Of a stretch of DNA of 64,000 nt, positions 18,118 through 27,260 are shown one piece after another (the stretch's first letter is position 1; each line of letters starts with the position of its first letter). Source of the DNA: Carboxydocella thermautotrophica (GTDB lineage: Bacteria; Bacillota; GCA-003054495; Carboxydocellales; Carboxydocellaceae); contig CP028514.1 in NCBI GenBank assembly GCA_003054495.1, positions 1,651,501 through 1,715,500 on the forward strand. Direction: 5' to 3'. The position numbers and the translations under genes are program-made. Under the pieces are notes generated by a model. The model was not told the origin of the DNA, did no database searches, and was given only the letters and a program-made list of their open reading frames with translations.

Positions 18118-19047
18118 CTAACTCAGCTCCCTTACCTCCGCCAGTATCCGATCAGCTCCTTCAGCCAGCATGAGCTCGGCCAGTCTTTCCCCCAGCTCTT
18201 CCGCCGCTTCAGGATTGCCATTTATCTGTTTTCTGATTAATTTCTGTCCATCCAGGGAAGCTACCACACCCTGTAAAATCAGCTGTTCACCCTGTAAAAC
18301 GCCATAAGCTCCAATCGGAATTTGACAACCGCCTTCTAATTTGCGCAGGAAAGCCCTTTCTGCCAGGATAGCCTTAGCAGCAGCTCTGTCATTAAGCGGT
18401 CGTAACAGCTCTTTAATCTCTTCATCATTTTCCCTGATTTCAATCCCAATCGACCCCTGCCCTACCGCAGGCAGGCTGATCTCAAAAGGTATATACTGGG
18501 TGATACGTTCCTGCCAGCCCAGGCGTAAAACCCCGGCTGCTGCCAGGATCATACCATCCAGCTGCTGCTCCTCCATTTTGCGAAAGCGGGTAGCCAGATT
18601 GCCCCGCATATCCACTATTTGCAAATCAGGCCGGTAAGCCAGAAGCTGGGCCCGTCTTCTCAGGCTAGATGTAGCCACTTTTGCCCCCTGAGGAAGGGTG
18701 GCAAGGGTATAACCCTTAGGACTGATCAGCACATCGCCGGGGTTTTCCCGGACACAGATGGCTCCCAGGGCCAAACCGTCAGGCAAACGGGTCGGCAGGT
18801 CCTTCATGCTATGCACCGCCATGTCTATTTTCCCTGCCAGCATAGCAACTTCCAGTTCCTTGGTAAAAAGCCCTTTGTCACCGATTTTGGCCAGTGCCAC
18901 ATCCAGAATTTTATCTCCCTGGGTTTTCATGGGTACGATCTCCAGGCCCAGGTCGGGGTACAATTTTCTCAACTGGGTTACCACCCATTCCGTTTGCCAC
19001 ATGGCCAGGGCGCTGTCCCGGGTGCCAACCCTTACCGTTTTGCTCAT
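18118..19047 (-). CDS. hemC: Porphobilinogen deaminase (hydroxymethylbilane synthase)
   Basis: Polymerises four porphobilinogens to hydroxymethylbilane. It has 309 residues. Marks are the N-terminal [13 protein letters not shown], the ligand loop [28 protein letters not shown], and the dipyrromethane cofactor cysteine in [17 protein letters not shown] precedes the ATG, and the start overlaps the hemA stop by four bases (ATGA type). Its product is the substrate of the HemD domain encoded next. Confidence 0.95.
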   Translation of the reverse strand: MSKTVRVGTRDSALAMWQTEWVVTQLRKLYPDLGLEIVPMKTQGDKILDVALAKIGDKGLFTKELEVAMLAGKIDMAVHSMKDLPTRLPDGLALGAICVRENPGDVLISPKGYTLATLPQGAKVATSSLRRRAQLLAYRPDLQIVDMRGNLATRFRKMEEQQLDGMILAAAGVLRLGWQERITQYIPFEISLPAVGQGSIGIEIRENDEEIKELLRPLNDRAAAKAILAERAFLRKLEGGCQIPIGAYGVLQGEQLILQGVVASLDGQKLIRKQINGNPEAAEELGERLAELMLAEGADRILAEVRELS

Positions 19048-20369
19048 ACCAATTCCTCCACTTCTTCTGCTGCCATGGGTTTGCCTGGTTTTATTCTCTG
19101 TCCTTCTATCTGTAAATCAAACAGGTTTTGCAAAATTTCGGTATAGAGATGACCGTGACTGGTCTGGGCATAAGCTTTAAGATTAACAATTGGCCGATGT
19201 AAAATACTGTTAACGATGCTATGGGCCAGAGCCTGGATAATATTGCGCTCTCGTTCCGTTAAATCGCCCAGTTTATTAAACGCCTTTTCCAGCTCCCGTT
19301 GTTTGATTTCTTCCCCAAACTGTTTCAGAGCTACAATGGTTGGCACCACAAACTGGGTATTTAACCAGCTGAAAAACTCCTTGATTTCTTCATCCACTAT
19401 TTTCTGGGCCTTGACGGCCTCTTTTTTCCGTTCCTGTAAATTGCGATCTACCACATTTTGCAAATCATCAATATCGAAGAGGGTTACTCCCTTAATGGTG
19501 GCCACTTCCGGATCGATGTCCCGAGGTACGGCGATATCAATCAAAAATATGGGCCGGTATTGTCTGGTTTGCATAACTTTTTGCACAATTTCCGGCAAAA
19601 TAATGGCATGGCGGGCGGCGGTAGCACTGATTACAATATCAGCCTGAATCAGGCATTCCACTAATTGATCGAATTTCACTGCTTTACCGCCAAATTTCTC
19701 AGCCAGCTCCACTGCTTTATCATAAGAGCGGTTGGAAACCAGCACACTGGTAACTCCGTTGGCCACCAGGTGTTTTGCCGTCAGCTCACTCATTTTCCCG
19801 GCGCCAATGATCAGAATGGCCTTGCCTTCCAGGGTGCCAAACAGCTGGCGAGCCAGCTCTACTGCAGCATAGCTGATAGAAACAGCATTTTTGTCGATTT
19901 CCGTCTCGGTTCTTACCCGTTTGCCAACAGCAATAGCCTTATGAAACAGAGTGTTAATGATTTTATTGGTGCTTTCCGCCGCACTGGCAATTTGATAGGC
20001 CTGGCGCACCTGGCCTAGAATCTGGGTCTCACCTAGTATCATCGAATCCAGTCCGGATGCAACTCGAAACAGATGATGGACACAGTCATAGAGGGTATGA
20101 ATATAGAGGAAGTTATCAATTTCACATTCTTCTTCATGCAAGCATTCCATCAGAAAAGTTTTTATGGATTTTAAACCCTGGGTCATATCTGTGCAAGCCG
20201 CATAAATCTCCGTACGGTTACAAGTGGATAGTAGTACACACCCATCAATGGCCGGATATTGTTTCAAGGTTTGCAAGGCCTCAGGCAATTGGCTTTCAGT
20301 AAAAGCCAGTTTTTCTCTGATTTCCACCGGAGCAGTCTTATGATTGAGGCCAACAGTCACCAAAAACAT
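19044..20369 (-). CDS. hemA: Glutamyl-tRNA reductase
   Basis: First committed step of the C5 pathway: NADPH-dependent reduction of glutamyl-tRNA to glutamate-1-semialdehyde. The 441 residues contain [16 protein letters not shown] at the N-terminus, the catalytic cysteine in [11 protein letters not shown] (about C50), the nucleotide-binding [15 protein letters not shown] and a C-terminal dimerisation helix. GGAGCGG precedes the ATG at 20369, which lies inside the end of sirC, a 32-base overlap. This suggests strong translational coupling. Confidence 0.95.
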   Translation of the reverse strand: MFLVTVGLNHKTAPVEIREKLAFTESQLPEALQTLKQYPAIDGCVLLSTCNRTEIYAACTDMTQGLKSIKTFLMECLHEEECEIDNFLYIHTLYDCVHHLFRVASGLDSMILGETQILGQVRQAYQIASAAESTNKIINTLFHKAIAVGKRVRTETEIDKNAVSISYAAVELARQLFGTLEGKAILIIGAGKMSELTAKHLVANGVTSVLVSNRSYDKAVELAEKFGGKAVKFDQLVECLIQADIVISATAARHAIILPEIVQKVMQTRQYRPIFLIDIAVPRDIDPEVATIKGVTLFDIDDLQNVVDRNLQERKKEAVKAQKIVDEEIKEFFSWLNTQFVVPTIVALKQFGEEIKQRELEKAFNKLGDLTERERNIIQALAHSIVNSILHRPIVNLKAYAQTSHGHLYTEILQNLFDLQIEGQRIKPGKPMAAEEVEELV

Positions 20370-20979
20370 TTTTTATCCGCTCCTTTACCTTCTCCATTTC
20401 TCCCCGGACCAGATCCTCCCAGAATCCCTCCGCCAGTAAACCCTCCATAATCCTCTGGCGTTCCCCTGGGTCAGGAATTCTGGCAAGTAAAATTTGCCTG
20501 AGTTCACCGAGCAAATCATTGATCTCTCCATACTCAGGTCCTATAGATCGCGCCAGATGATCCCTTAATTTGCGGGCAAACACCGGACTCTGTCCTCCCG
20601 TGGAGACAGCCAGCTGCAAATGGCCCCGCCTCAGAACTGCCGGCAGATAGAAGTCCCCCCGTTCCGGGTCATCAACCACATTGACCCAGATCTTCCTTTG
20701 CTGGCACTCCCGGGCAATCCTGGCATTAACCGCAGCATCATCTGTGGCTGCATAGACCAGATGTGCCTGTTCCACATCATCGGGTTGAAAAAGGCGCCGG
20801 TACCACATTACGCGACCGGCGCCGGCCCATCCTTCAATTCTTTCTGTTACCTCAGGGCTGACTACCAGTACCCCTGCTCCTGCCTGGAGCAAGCCAGCTA
20901 TTTTCCGTTCTGCCACCTGGCCTCCGCCAACTACCAGACATTTCTTGCCGTCCAGACGGAGAAAAATTGGATACAGCAC
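20338..20979 (-). CDS. Precorrin-2 dehydrogenase / sirohydrochlorin ferrochelatase-like protein
   Basis: A 213-residue protein matching the CysG N-terminal / Met8 / SirC family. A Rossmann NAD site [20 protein letters not shown] sits near residue 16, and [22 protein letters not shown] and [15 protein letters not shown] follow. It oxidises precorrin-2 to sirohydrochlorin and may also insert iron. It is first in the tight haem-gene run, behind a sigma-H-like promoter. With CobA/HemD it yields siroheme, the entry to the NirJ-type haem route. Whether this copy keeps chelatase activity cannot be told by eye. Confidence 0.9.
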   Translation of the reverse strand: MLYPIFLRLDGKKCLVVGGGQVAERKIAGLLQAGAGVLVVSPEVTERIEGWAGAGRVMWYRRLFQPDDVEQAHLVYAATDDAAVNARIARECQQRKIWVNVVDDPERGDFYLPAVLRRGHLQLAVSTGGQSPVFARKLRDHLARSIGPEYGEINDLLGELRQILLARIPDPGERQRIMEGLLAEGFWEDLVRGEMEKVKERIKNVFGDCWPQS

Positions 20980-21015
20980 CTCAGCCCCTCCTAAACTATC
21001 AGGGAATAAAAATTA

Positions 21016-21042
21016 ATTCGTCATATTTCGTAAAAATCCTGC
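21016..21042 (-). promoter_or_regulatory. Sigma-H-type promoter before the sirC-hemA haem run
   Basis: On the minus strand: -35 GCAGGATTT (21034-21042), an 11-base spacer, -10 GACGAAT (21016-21022), 37 bases before the sirC-like start. It is a near-perfect match. It lies just after the ccsA stop, so the haem genes can be transcribed without resB-ccsA. Confidence 0.75.
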
Positions 21043-21056
21043 CTACATGCGATTTT

Positions 21057-21890
21057 TTACGCCCCGGAATAAGAATGCAAACCTGGCAACAGGATATTAA
21101 CTCCGAAGTAGGTAAACAGCACAGTTAAAAAGCCAATAATCGCCATCCAGGCTGCCCGGCGCCCTTTCCAGCCATAGGTTAAACGGGCATGCAAATAAGC
21201 AGAGTAGACCAACCAGGTAATCAAGGACCAGGTTTCTTTAGGGTCCCAGCTCCAGTAGCGACCCCAGGCAAACTCTGCCCAGACTGCCCCGGTGATGATG
21301 ACCAGGGACATCAAAGGAAAACCAAAGGCAATAAAGCGATAGGAAAGCTCATCCAGCAAAGCTGCCCTGGGCAACTCCCGGTTAAACCAGCTGGTGCTGC
21401 CCACAGCCTCCATTTTTTCTTTCCAGAGGTACATAATGGCCAAACCACAGGAAAAAGCAAAGGCACCATAGGCAATAATGGCAGTAGCCACATGGGCATG
21501 CAGCCAGTTGCTTTGCAGAGCAGGCATCAATTCTTTGCTGCCTTCAAAAGGCAAACCCAGCATCATGGTGGAAATCTCCAGCACAAAGGCTACGGGAACT
21601 ACGAAAGCCCCGGCGATGCGCATATCGTACTTCCACTCAGCAAAGAGATAGATCAGCATTACACCAAAGGCAAAAGAAGAAGAATACTCATACATATTGG
21701 TAAAAGGTGGATGCCCGGTGGTTACCGTTCTCATGATCAGCCCGGCAAAATTAGAAAGTAGACCTGCAAAAGCAGTACCCGTTGCCACTTTACCAATAGT
21801 ATCGTTTTTAGTCAATAAATATCCCAGGTAACACAGGGAGGAAATCAGATAAAAACCAATGGTTAGATAATATAAAGACAGCTCACTCAC
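21057..21890 (-). CDS. ccsA: Cytochrome c synthase subunit CcsA/ResC, pair 1
   Basis: A membrane haem-handling subunit of System II cytochrome c synthase, which moves haem outward and attaches it to CXXCH with ResB. It has 277 residues and about eight helices. The tryptophan-rich haem site WGRYWSWDPKETWSLITW is near residue 220, with conserved histidines flanking it. The GTG start at 21890 has AAGGGG upstream and touches the resB stop. It is the copy most like the housekeeping CcsA of Bacillus-type bacteria, since it is coupled to the haem operon. Confidence 0.93.
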   Translation of the reverse strand: MSELSLYYLTIGFYLISSLCYLGYLLTKNDTIGKVATGTAFAGLLSNFAGLIMRTVTTGHPPFTNMYEYSSSFAFGVMLIYLFAEWKYDMRIAGAFVVPVAFVLEISTMMLGLPFEGSKELMPALQSNWLHAHVATAIIAYGAFAFSCGLAIMYLWKEKMEAVGSTSWFNRELPRAALLDELSYRFIAFGFPLMSLVIITGAVWAEFAWGRYWSWDPKETWSLITWLVYSAYLHARLTYGWKGRRAAWMAIIGFLTVLFTYFGVNILLPGLHSYSGA

Positions 21891-21893
21891 AGC

Positions 21894-23228
21894 TTATCCC
21901 CTTTCTTGCACTGCTGTCAGAATCTCATCCAGATCCTGCTCCAGCCCCAGTTTATTTTTGTCAACCTGAGCCCCGTACTCAGCAATGATAGTATTACCAG
22001 CCTGCTTTAGCACTACCCAGATTTTCCGGTGCTGCAACATAAAGGAAAGGAAAATCCCCACCACCATCAGTATACTACCTGCCCAAACAATAGGTACTCC
22101 GGGATCTCGCCGTACCGATAAGCCTGTCATATTAACGGTTTTGATTCCATTTGCTGTCACTTTATAATTTTCAACCTGAGCCGCCTGGCCGATATACTGA
22201 TATGAATAGGCAATTTGCTGATTGTTTTTAAAGACTTGATACAGGACAGCCGGCTTACCATTAGGAGCTTGCGGGTTCTGGGGCTGATTGGGATCGAATT
22301 GCGGTACATACCCCTGGATATTGAGGTAAAGGTTGTTATCCAGTGGCAAGACCTCCCCTTCCAATCCCGTTACTTCCCGTTTCTGCCCCTTTTCATCCTC
22401 AATGGTAAAGTTCAGGGCGGGCAGACCAGCCTGGAAACTGCTTTGATAGAACTTAACGCCTTTCCATTTCAAAGGATCGTTAACTTCGATCCGTTTACGA
22501 AATACCTCTTTTCCGTTTTCAATCACAGAAAGATCACTATACCAGTCCTTGACCATACCCGGTGTGGATGTGCTCCCCTCTTCCCAGGCACGGTTAATGC
22601 GAATGGAGAAATTCTCCTCAGGATCAAAGTTTTTAATGTCTGGCAAGGACAACATACTGATGGTTTGGCCTTCCACACCGGCCAGATAAGTTTCAAAACC
22701 GGTAAAATTACCATAAATAGCTCCCAGGACAATCACTAAAAAGGAAAGGTGAGTAATAAAGCTACCCAGTACTCCAAAACGGCCACGGTCTGCTGCCAGT
22801 ATCTTTTTACCCTCATTCTCATCGGCAAAAACCCGGTAGCCTTTCGCTGCCAGTGCTTCAACCCAGACTTTTTCCGTCTCAGCCAAACTGGCTTTATGAC
22901 GTACGGTCCCTGCCAATTTTAAATTTTTAACAAAAGCTTCTGAAATTTTTGTATTGGGTTCCCCGAGAGCTTTTCTGATCAGTTTAATTCGTTCCAGGCT
23001 GCAGATCAGCAAATTCATGCTGAGTAACCCCAGTAAGCCCCGGTACCAGAAACTGTGGTAAATATCATAAACCGGCTGCCTGGTCTGTGGGTCCTGGGGA
23101 AGTAAGGTTCCTACCACTGATGCCACAGCCAGAATAAGAAGCACAAACAGAGCCAGCTTCATCGAGGAGAAAAAGCGCCAGACCTCCTCTATACCGCTGC
23201 GTTGTGCTGGTTTGGATTGTTCTTGCAT
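21894..23228 (-). CDS. resB: Cytochrome c biogenesis protein ResB, pair 1
   Basis: A System II partner of CcsA. It has three N-terminal helices (FFSSMKLALFVLLILAVASVVGTLLPQ and two further), a large extracytoplasmic domain (about 190-380) and a last helix near residue 385. The family marks GSFITHLSFLVIVLGAIYG and DPGVPIVWAGSILMVVG are visible. From the ATG at 23228 it has 444 residues; an in-frame ATG six codons upstream is also possible. It is the full-length ResB of the window. Upstream lie a sigma-H-like promoter and a CRP/FNR-type palindrome, so cytochrome maturation and haem synthesis appear to be controlled together. Confidence 0.92.
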   Translation of the reverse strand: MQEQSKPAQRSGIEEVWRFFSSMKLALFVLLILAVASVVGTLLPQDPQTRQPVYDIYHSFWYRGLLGLLSMNLLICSLERIKLIRKALGEPNTKISEAFVKNLKLAGTVRHKASLAETEKVWVEALAAKGYRVFADENEGKKILAADRGRFGVLGSFITHLSFLVIVLGAIYGNFTGFETYLAGVEGQTISMLSLPDIKNFDPEENFSIRINRAWEEGSTSTPGMVKDWYSDLSVIENGKEVFRKRIEVNDPLKWKGVKFYQSSFQAGLPALNFTIEDEKGQKREVTGLEGEVLPLDNNLYLNIQGYVPQFDPNQPQNPQAPNGKPAVLYQVFKNNQQIAYSYQYIGQAAQVENYKVTANGIKTVNMTGLSVRRDPGVPIVWAGSILMVVGIFLSFMLQHRKIWVVLKQAGNTIIAEYGAQVDKNKLGLEQDLDEILTAVQERG

Positions 23229-23268
23229 GTCTCCCCATCCTTTCATTAAGTCTACTTCCGTATCAAAT

Positions 23269-23295
23269 ATTCTCCCCTCTTCCTAATAATCCTGT
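23269..23295 (-). promoter_or_regulatory. Sigma-H-type promoter before resB-ccsA-haem operon
   Basis: On the minus strand: -35 ACAGGATTA (23287-23295), an 11-base spacer, -10 GGAGAAT (23269-23275). It lies 41 bases before the chosen resB start. Confidence 0.65.
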
Positions 23296-23315
23296 CGAAA
23301 AAAAATTGAAATTTT

Positions 23316-23331
23316 TGTGACTTGCTTCACA
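23316..23331. promoter_or_regulatory. CRP/FNR-family operator, perfect TGTGA-N6-TCACA palindrome
   Basis: TGTGA (23316-23320), six bases, TCACA (23327-23331). Its centre is about 61 bases upstream of the start point expected from the sigma-H-like promoter, the classical class I activator position. The regulator could be any CRP/FNR-family protein; redox or CO sensing is only an inference. Confidence 0.65.
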
Positions 23332-23334
23332 CAC

Positions 23335-23363
23335 GAAAAATATACCCAGCTTCAGCCGGGTAT
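23335..23363 (-). terminator. Terminator after the triheme Fn3 gene
   Basis: On the minus strand ATACCCGGCT and AGCTGGGTAT (23342-23363) form the stem, followed by ATTTTTC. Confidence 0.75.
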
Positions 23364-24553
23364 CAGGGTTTGGGTCTGTGGGGATTATGGCAGGCACAGC
23401 AATTGGAATCAAGGCCATGTCCCATTTGGGGCGCATCAAAAAAGAGCACAACACTGCCACTGCCATCATGGCAGGACTGACAGAGGCCGGCAATAGCCTG
23501 ATTAATTATGAGCTTGCTTCCACCGGCTGCATGGGCAGAATGACACAAGGCACAGGGAGCAGTGGAAAAAAGGTAATTGCCGTGAGGGCTAACAAAAGGA
23601 GAGTTAATTGTAGTAAACACCCAGGAAGTGAAACCTGCTGCCAGACCAGAGGTACTCTTGATACCTGAGTTTATTACCACTTTATAGGATGTGTTAGCAG
23701 ACCAGGGTTGAGCCGGGGTAAAATACATGGTGCGAGTTTTCTCATCCCAGGCATATTTGCCCGGTAATTTTACACCGGAAAAATTAACAGTTACATAGAA
23801 GTTGCTGGGTGTGATAGTTGCTGGATCCAGCCAATCATTCCAGACTACTTCTACCCGCTCATTTCTTTTTACCCCTGTCCCGGTTGGTTTTTTACTTGTG
23901 ACCATTGGCGGCGAGCTGTTCGCCTGTGTAGTAACTGTTACTATTTCACCAGGGGGAGAGATTTGCCCCTGTACGACCTGCTGAACATAAAAATTATAAG
24001 TCGTAAGGGGCATTAAGTCTGTAACTGTCGTTCCAGTTGTAGTCACATTCTTGAGCCAGTTGAAGTAATTCCCCTCTTTTGCCATATAGACCTGATATAG
24101 AACATCATCCCCGGTTATTCCATTCCAGGACAACTCTACGGTATTTGGTCCGGTAGCGACAGCTGTTAGACCGGTTGGTGGCTCTGGTGTGCTACCCACC
24201 TGTACTGTATCCGGCTGGTTATCATATATATCTTCACTAACAGCCACAATCCTTTCCTCCCCAGCAGTCGTCTCCGGGAGTGGAGGCGGCGGTGGAGTCT
24301 CACCTGTACCTGCTGGATTGGTTTGCTCTGTGGCTCCTGAATCAGCCACAACCGGTTGGGACTCTGTGTTATCTTCAGCAACAGGATTACCTGCAGATGT
24401 CTCTGCTGTTTGGCTCGCTGGTTGCTCCACCTGTGGTTGTTCAGGCATTTCTGCTGGTAAACTCAATAACTCATCTGCCCAGGGTACCAGCCCGCTCCAG
24501 TTTACAGCAGTCAAAATTGTAGCCAGCATAAATATCAATAACCAGCGCCGCAT
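23363..24553 (-). CDS. Secreted triheme cytochrome with Fn3 and Ig-like domains
   Basis: A 396-residue exported protein. A signal peptide (residues 1-22) is followed by a low-complexity P/T/E/Q linker (about 25-110). An Fn3 domain comes next (PPTGLTAVATGPNTVELSW..., about 120-210), then a bacterial Ig-like domain (about 215-315). A C-terminal module of 75 residues has three haem sites, CALCH, CQSCH and CCACH, in the doubled-CXXCH style (CHSAHAAGG...CHDGSG...CHNPHRP). The start at 24553 follows AGGGGGATGGAAA; an upstream TTG is unlikely. It looks like a wall-spanning spacer that presents a small haem head. It is a single-gene unit between the B12-rSAM and resB genes. Confidence 0.85.
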   Translation of the reverse strand: MRRWLLIFMLATILTAVNWSGLVPWADELLSLPAEMPEQPQVEQPASQTAETSAGNPVAEDNTESQPVVADSGATEQTNPAGTGETPPPPPLPETTAGEERIVAVSEDIYDNQPDTVQVGSTPEPPTGLTAVATGPNTVELSWNGITGDDVLYQVYMAKEGNYFNWLKNVTTTGTTVTDLMPLTTYNFYVQQVVQGQISPPGEIVTVTTQANSSPPMVTSKKPTGTGVKRNERVEVVWNDWLDPATITPSNFYVTVNFSGVKLPGKYAWDEKTRTMYFTPAQPWSANTSYKVVINSGIKSTSGLAAGFTSWVFTTINSPFVSPHGNYLFSTAPCALCHSAHAAGGSKLIINQAIAGLCQSCHDGSGSVVLFFDAPQMGHGLDSNCCACHNPHRPKP

Positions 24554-24653
24554 TTTCCATCCCCCTGAGGATTGTGCTTTCTGTTGCAATTATACTCTTT
24601 CGGGGATGAGAAAATTGTCGCAAACAGTCAAAAATCTTTTATTTTTTTTCGAC

Positions 24654-24683
24654 AAAAAAGAATCCGGTCTATATTCCGGATTC
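24654..24683 (-). terminator. Terminator after the B12-binding radical SAM gene
   Basis: GAATCCGG and CCGGATTC (24660-24683) with TTTTTT following on the minus strand. The rSAM stop codon lies in the loop. It closes the operon that begins at NHL protein 1. Confidence 0.8.
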
Positions 24684-26123
24684 CAATAGCTCCAGCGCTT
24701 TTTGCATGGCAGCAGGCAAAAGCCCCTCCCTTTGCATATGGCGCCGTAAAAAGGAGTTATTGATCATAACCTGGAGAGAACGCAGCATATATTCCCGTTT
24801 AAACCTATCACGAATAGCTGGATAAGTTTCAATTCTTTCCAGATAATATTCTTTATAACATTTCAGGACAGCCTGAGCCAGCTCCTCTACTTCCATTTGC
24901 CTGGGCTTGATCACCGGCTCAACAAAATTATACTTACTGTAGTCCTGCTCAATAATAAATGGTTTCAATTCAGGATAAAGGTCAGCATAAGGCCAGGGTG
25001 CCAGCAATAAGAAGTGGGCGAAATCCGGATTGTAGTGCTTGGCTAATTCCAGAGTCTGGTCTATATGTTCCGGCGTTTCTTCCGGGGTTCCAAGCACAAA
25101 GGAACATTCGCTGATAATATTGGCCTCATTAAGTAACGCCAAAGCCTCTCTGCCCTGTTCACAGGTGATGGATTTTTTGAATTGATCCAGACTGGCCTGG
25201 TCGGTAGCCTCTACCCCTACATAGACATGGATAACCCCCGCTGCCCGGTATTTATCAAGAATATCCCGGTCCCGCAAAACATCGCTGACACAGGTCTCCA
25301 GCAGGAGATACATGCCCACCTGTCGTTCCAGCAGCAGATCCAGGATTTTTTCCCAGCGCTCCCGGTTACGGGTAGGATATTCATCAGAAAGCATCACCAC
25401 ATTGACCCCGTAGGTCTGTTTCAGATGCTCCAGTTCACTGACAAAGCTCTCTGCACTGCGTTCCCGGTAGCTCTGTTGCCAGAATTTTTGCTGAGAACAA
25501 AAGGCGCACTGATGGGGACAACCCCGGCTGGAATTGACCAGACCCAGACGGGAGCCGGGTAGAACATAAAAAGTATAGTCCTCCCACTCGACCAGATCCC
25601 AGGCCGGAATCAGCCGGTCCAGGTCAGGCAGAAAAGGTCTGGCTGGATTAACGATGATTTCTCCCCGCTGGTTGCGCCAGGCAATGCCTTTTACCTGAGC
25701 CAGTTTCTTTTCATCAGGCCAGCTGTCCAGCAATTCCGGCAGGGTCTCTTCTCCCTCTCCCCGCACTACTACGTCAACCCAGGGCCAGTCCTTCAACATT
25801 TCCTCGTACATAAAGTTAGCATGGATACCGCCAAACACTGTCAGAATCGATGGATCAACGGCTTTAGCCACTTGTAAAACCTGGCTGGCAGCTGGCGCTG
25901 AGGCTGTATAGGAGGTGGTCCCCACTACCCGGGGCCTTTCCTGTTCAATCCTGGCTTTAATCTGCGCCAGGTCATGCCCTTTAGTCATGGCATCATAGAT
26001 AACCACTTCATGCCCGGCCGCCCTCAAATGCCCGGCCAGGTAAACTAGACCAAGGTTAGGCCAGGAACCAGCTGCTTCCACCACGCCGGCATGATAAGAC
26101 GGAGTGATTAACAATACTTTCAT
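24669..26123 (-). CDS. B12-binding radical SAM protein, BchE-like family
   Basis: A 484-residue cytoplasmic protein. An N-terminal cobalamin-binding fold comes first (PNLGLVYLAGHLRAAGHEVVIYDA; VVGTTSYTASAPAASQ; FGGIHANFMYEEML). The radical SAM domain has the cluster motif CPHQCAFC near residue 200, MLSDEYPTRN and VGVEATDQASLDQF. The group includes BchE (an anaerobic ring cyclase), methyltransferases and other tetrapyrrole or lipid enzymes. The substrate is unknown. It is last in the operon that also encodes NHL protein 1, a 6-haem protein, the 2792-residue cytochrome and two ResB/CcsA pairs. Modification of haem, cytochrome or quinone is therefore worth considering, but nothing in the sequence proves it. 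Confidence 0.82.
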   Translation of the reverse strand: MKVLLITPSYHAGVVEAAGSWPNLGLVYLAGHLRAAGHEVVIYDAMTKGHDLAQIKARIEQERPRVVGTTSYTASAPAASQVLQVAKAVDPSILTVFGGIHANFMYEEMLKDWPWVDVVVRGEGEETLPELLDSWPDEKKLAQVKGIAWRNQRGEIIVNPARPFLPDLDRLIPAWDLVEWEDYTFYVLPGSRLGLVNSSRGCPHQCAFCSQQKFWQQSYRERSAESFVSELEHLKQTYGVNVVMLSDEYPTRNRERWEKILDLLLERQVGMYLLLETCVSDVLRDRDILDKYRAAGVIHVYVGVEATDQASLDQFKKSITCEQGREALALLNEANIISECSFVLGTPEETPEHIDQTLELAKHYNPDFAHFLLLAPWPYADLYPELKPFIIEQDYSKYNFVEPVIKPRQMEVEELAQAVLKCYKEYYLERIETYPAIRDRFKREYMLRSLQVMINNSFLRRHMQREGLLPAAMQKALELLESGI

Positions 26124-26142
26124 TACCGCTCACCTCCTGCTG

Positions 26143-26460
26143 CTAGTGTAATAACTGCCAGTGGTAAATTAAACCTGCAGTCCATACTACCCCTAATATA
26201 CCGTGTTTAATCAGCAATAAGCGTTTGCGCTCCCGCGCTACATCCCCGGTCCAGCCATAATAACGGAAACTGATACCGCGCAGGGCACCGGTGACCAGAA
26301 TGAGCACTAGCGCTAGCCAAACCCAGGTGTTAAGCTCCCAGAAAAGAGCGTCCTGACCATAACTGGCCTTGATTTTCCCCAGCAGAAACAGCCCTGCCAG
26401 CCACAGCCCTGTTGCCGTATCATGGATAAAACTGTTGGTAACAATTAACCAGTCTTTCAT
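26143..26460 (-). CDS. Small unknown three-helix membrane protein
   Basis: A 105-residue protein with three or four predicted helices (about 10-28, 45-63, 86-103) and conserved-looking histidines at H13, H86 and H100. The last lies near the C-terminal end (YHWQLLH). The pattern recalls small haem- or copper-handling membrane proteins of the CopD/cytochrome b561 kind, but I cannot assign a family. It follows ccsA copy 2 by eight bases and precedes the B12-rSAM gene, so it belongs to the cytochrome maturation operon. Confidence 0.72.
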   Translation of the reverse strand: MKDWLIVTNSFIHDTATGLWLAGLFLLGKIKASYGQDALFWELNTWVWLALVLILVTGALRGISFRYYGWTGDVARERKRLLLIKHGILGVVWTAGLIYHWQLLH

Positions 26461-26468
26461 CTTCTCAC

Positions 26469-27260
26469 CTATTTCAAATGTTCATGAATGGATTGATAGA
26501 TGTATGGGACGCCAAAATAGGCAAATATAATCAGAACAAATGCCCCTATCGCCAGCCAGGCCGCCTTTTCGCCACGCCAGCCATAAGTGAAGCGTAAATG
26601 CAGTACCAGTCCGTAAATCAACCAGCTAATCATCGCCCAGGTTTCTACAGGGTCCCAGGCCCAGTATCGGCCCCAGGACTGGTTGGCCCAGAGGGCCCCG
26701 GTAATCATCATGATAGCCAGCATTAAAAAGGCCAGGGCCAGGAAACGATAGGTTAGATCATCTACTTCAGCCACATTGTTGCCTTTCCGCTTGTGCAGCA
26801 AATAGTAGGCTCCTGTACCTGCCGCCAGCAAGGCACTGCCATAGGCCAGTTTAGCGAACAACACGTGCAGGTAGAGCCAGAAACTACGGTAGGTTAGAGG
26901 AATGCTTTCCATCTGGTCTGAATTTAAAACTGCCGCTCCCAAAGCCAGCATAGTAGCCGGCGCAACAAATAAAAGCAAAGTTCTAAAGCGGGGCTTATAA
27001 TAGCAAAGCCAGAGGAAACCAGCCATGCCCGCCCAGGCATCAGCAGGAACTACTTCCGCAAAATCGACATACGGCCCATGACCGACCCGGTACCAGCGAT
27101 AGAGTAAAGCCGCAGTGTGCGCAAGAAAACCGGCAGTGGCTAAGTACAAATCCAGCCTGCCCTGTTCTTTTTTCCAGATGATTTTTACAGCTGACATAAA
27201 AAGGGAGCCAGCATACAACAGTACAGCCAGCCAGTAGAAAATAACTTCGACTTTACTCAC
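26469..27260 (-). CDS. CcsA-type cytochrome c synthase subunit, pair 2
   Basis: A 263-residue, eight-helix protein of the CcsA/ResC family with the haem-site motif WGRYWAWDPVETWAMISW near residue 195. Helix-flanking histidines are present (HTAALLYRW, HVLFAKLAYGSA). The GTG start at 27260 overlaps the resB-2 stop by eight bases and has AGGAG upstream. It is shorter and diverged from pair 1. It is one of three CcsA copies encoded inside the cytochrome island. Confidence 0.9.
   Translation of the reverse strand: MSKVEVIFYWLAVLLYAGSLFMSAVKIIWKKEQGRLDLYLATAGFLAHTAALLYRWYRVGHGPYVDFAEVVPADAWAGMAGFLWLCYYKPRFRTLLLFVAPATMLALGAAVLNSDQMESIPLTYRSFWLYLHVLFAKLAYGSALLAAGTGAYYLLHKRKGNNVAEVDDLTYRFLALAFLMLAIMMITGALWANQSWGRYWAWDPVETWAMISWLIYGLVLHLRFTYGWRGEKAAWLAIGAFVLIIFAYFGVPYIYQSIHEHLK

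Noticed and set aside
24589-24594. TATAAT on the minus strand as a promoter for the triheme Fn3 gene
   Set aside because: No acceptable -35 stands 16-19 bases upstream and no sigma-H pattern is present; left unassigned.
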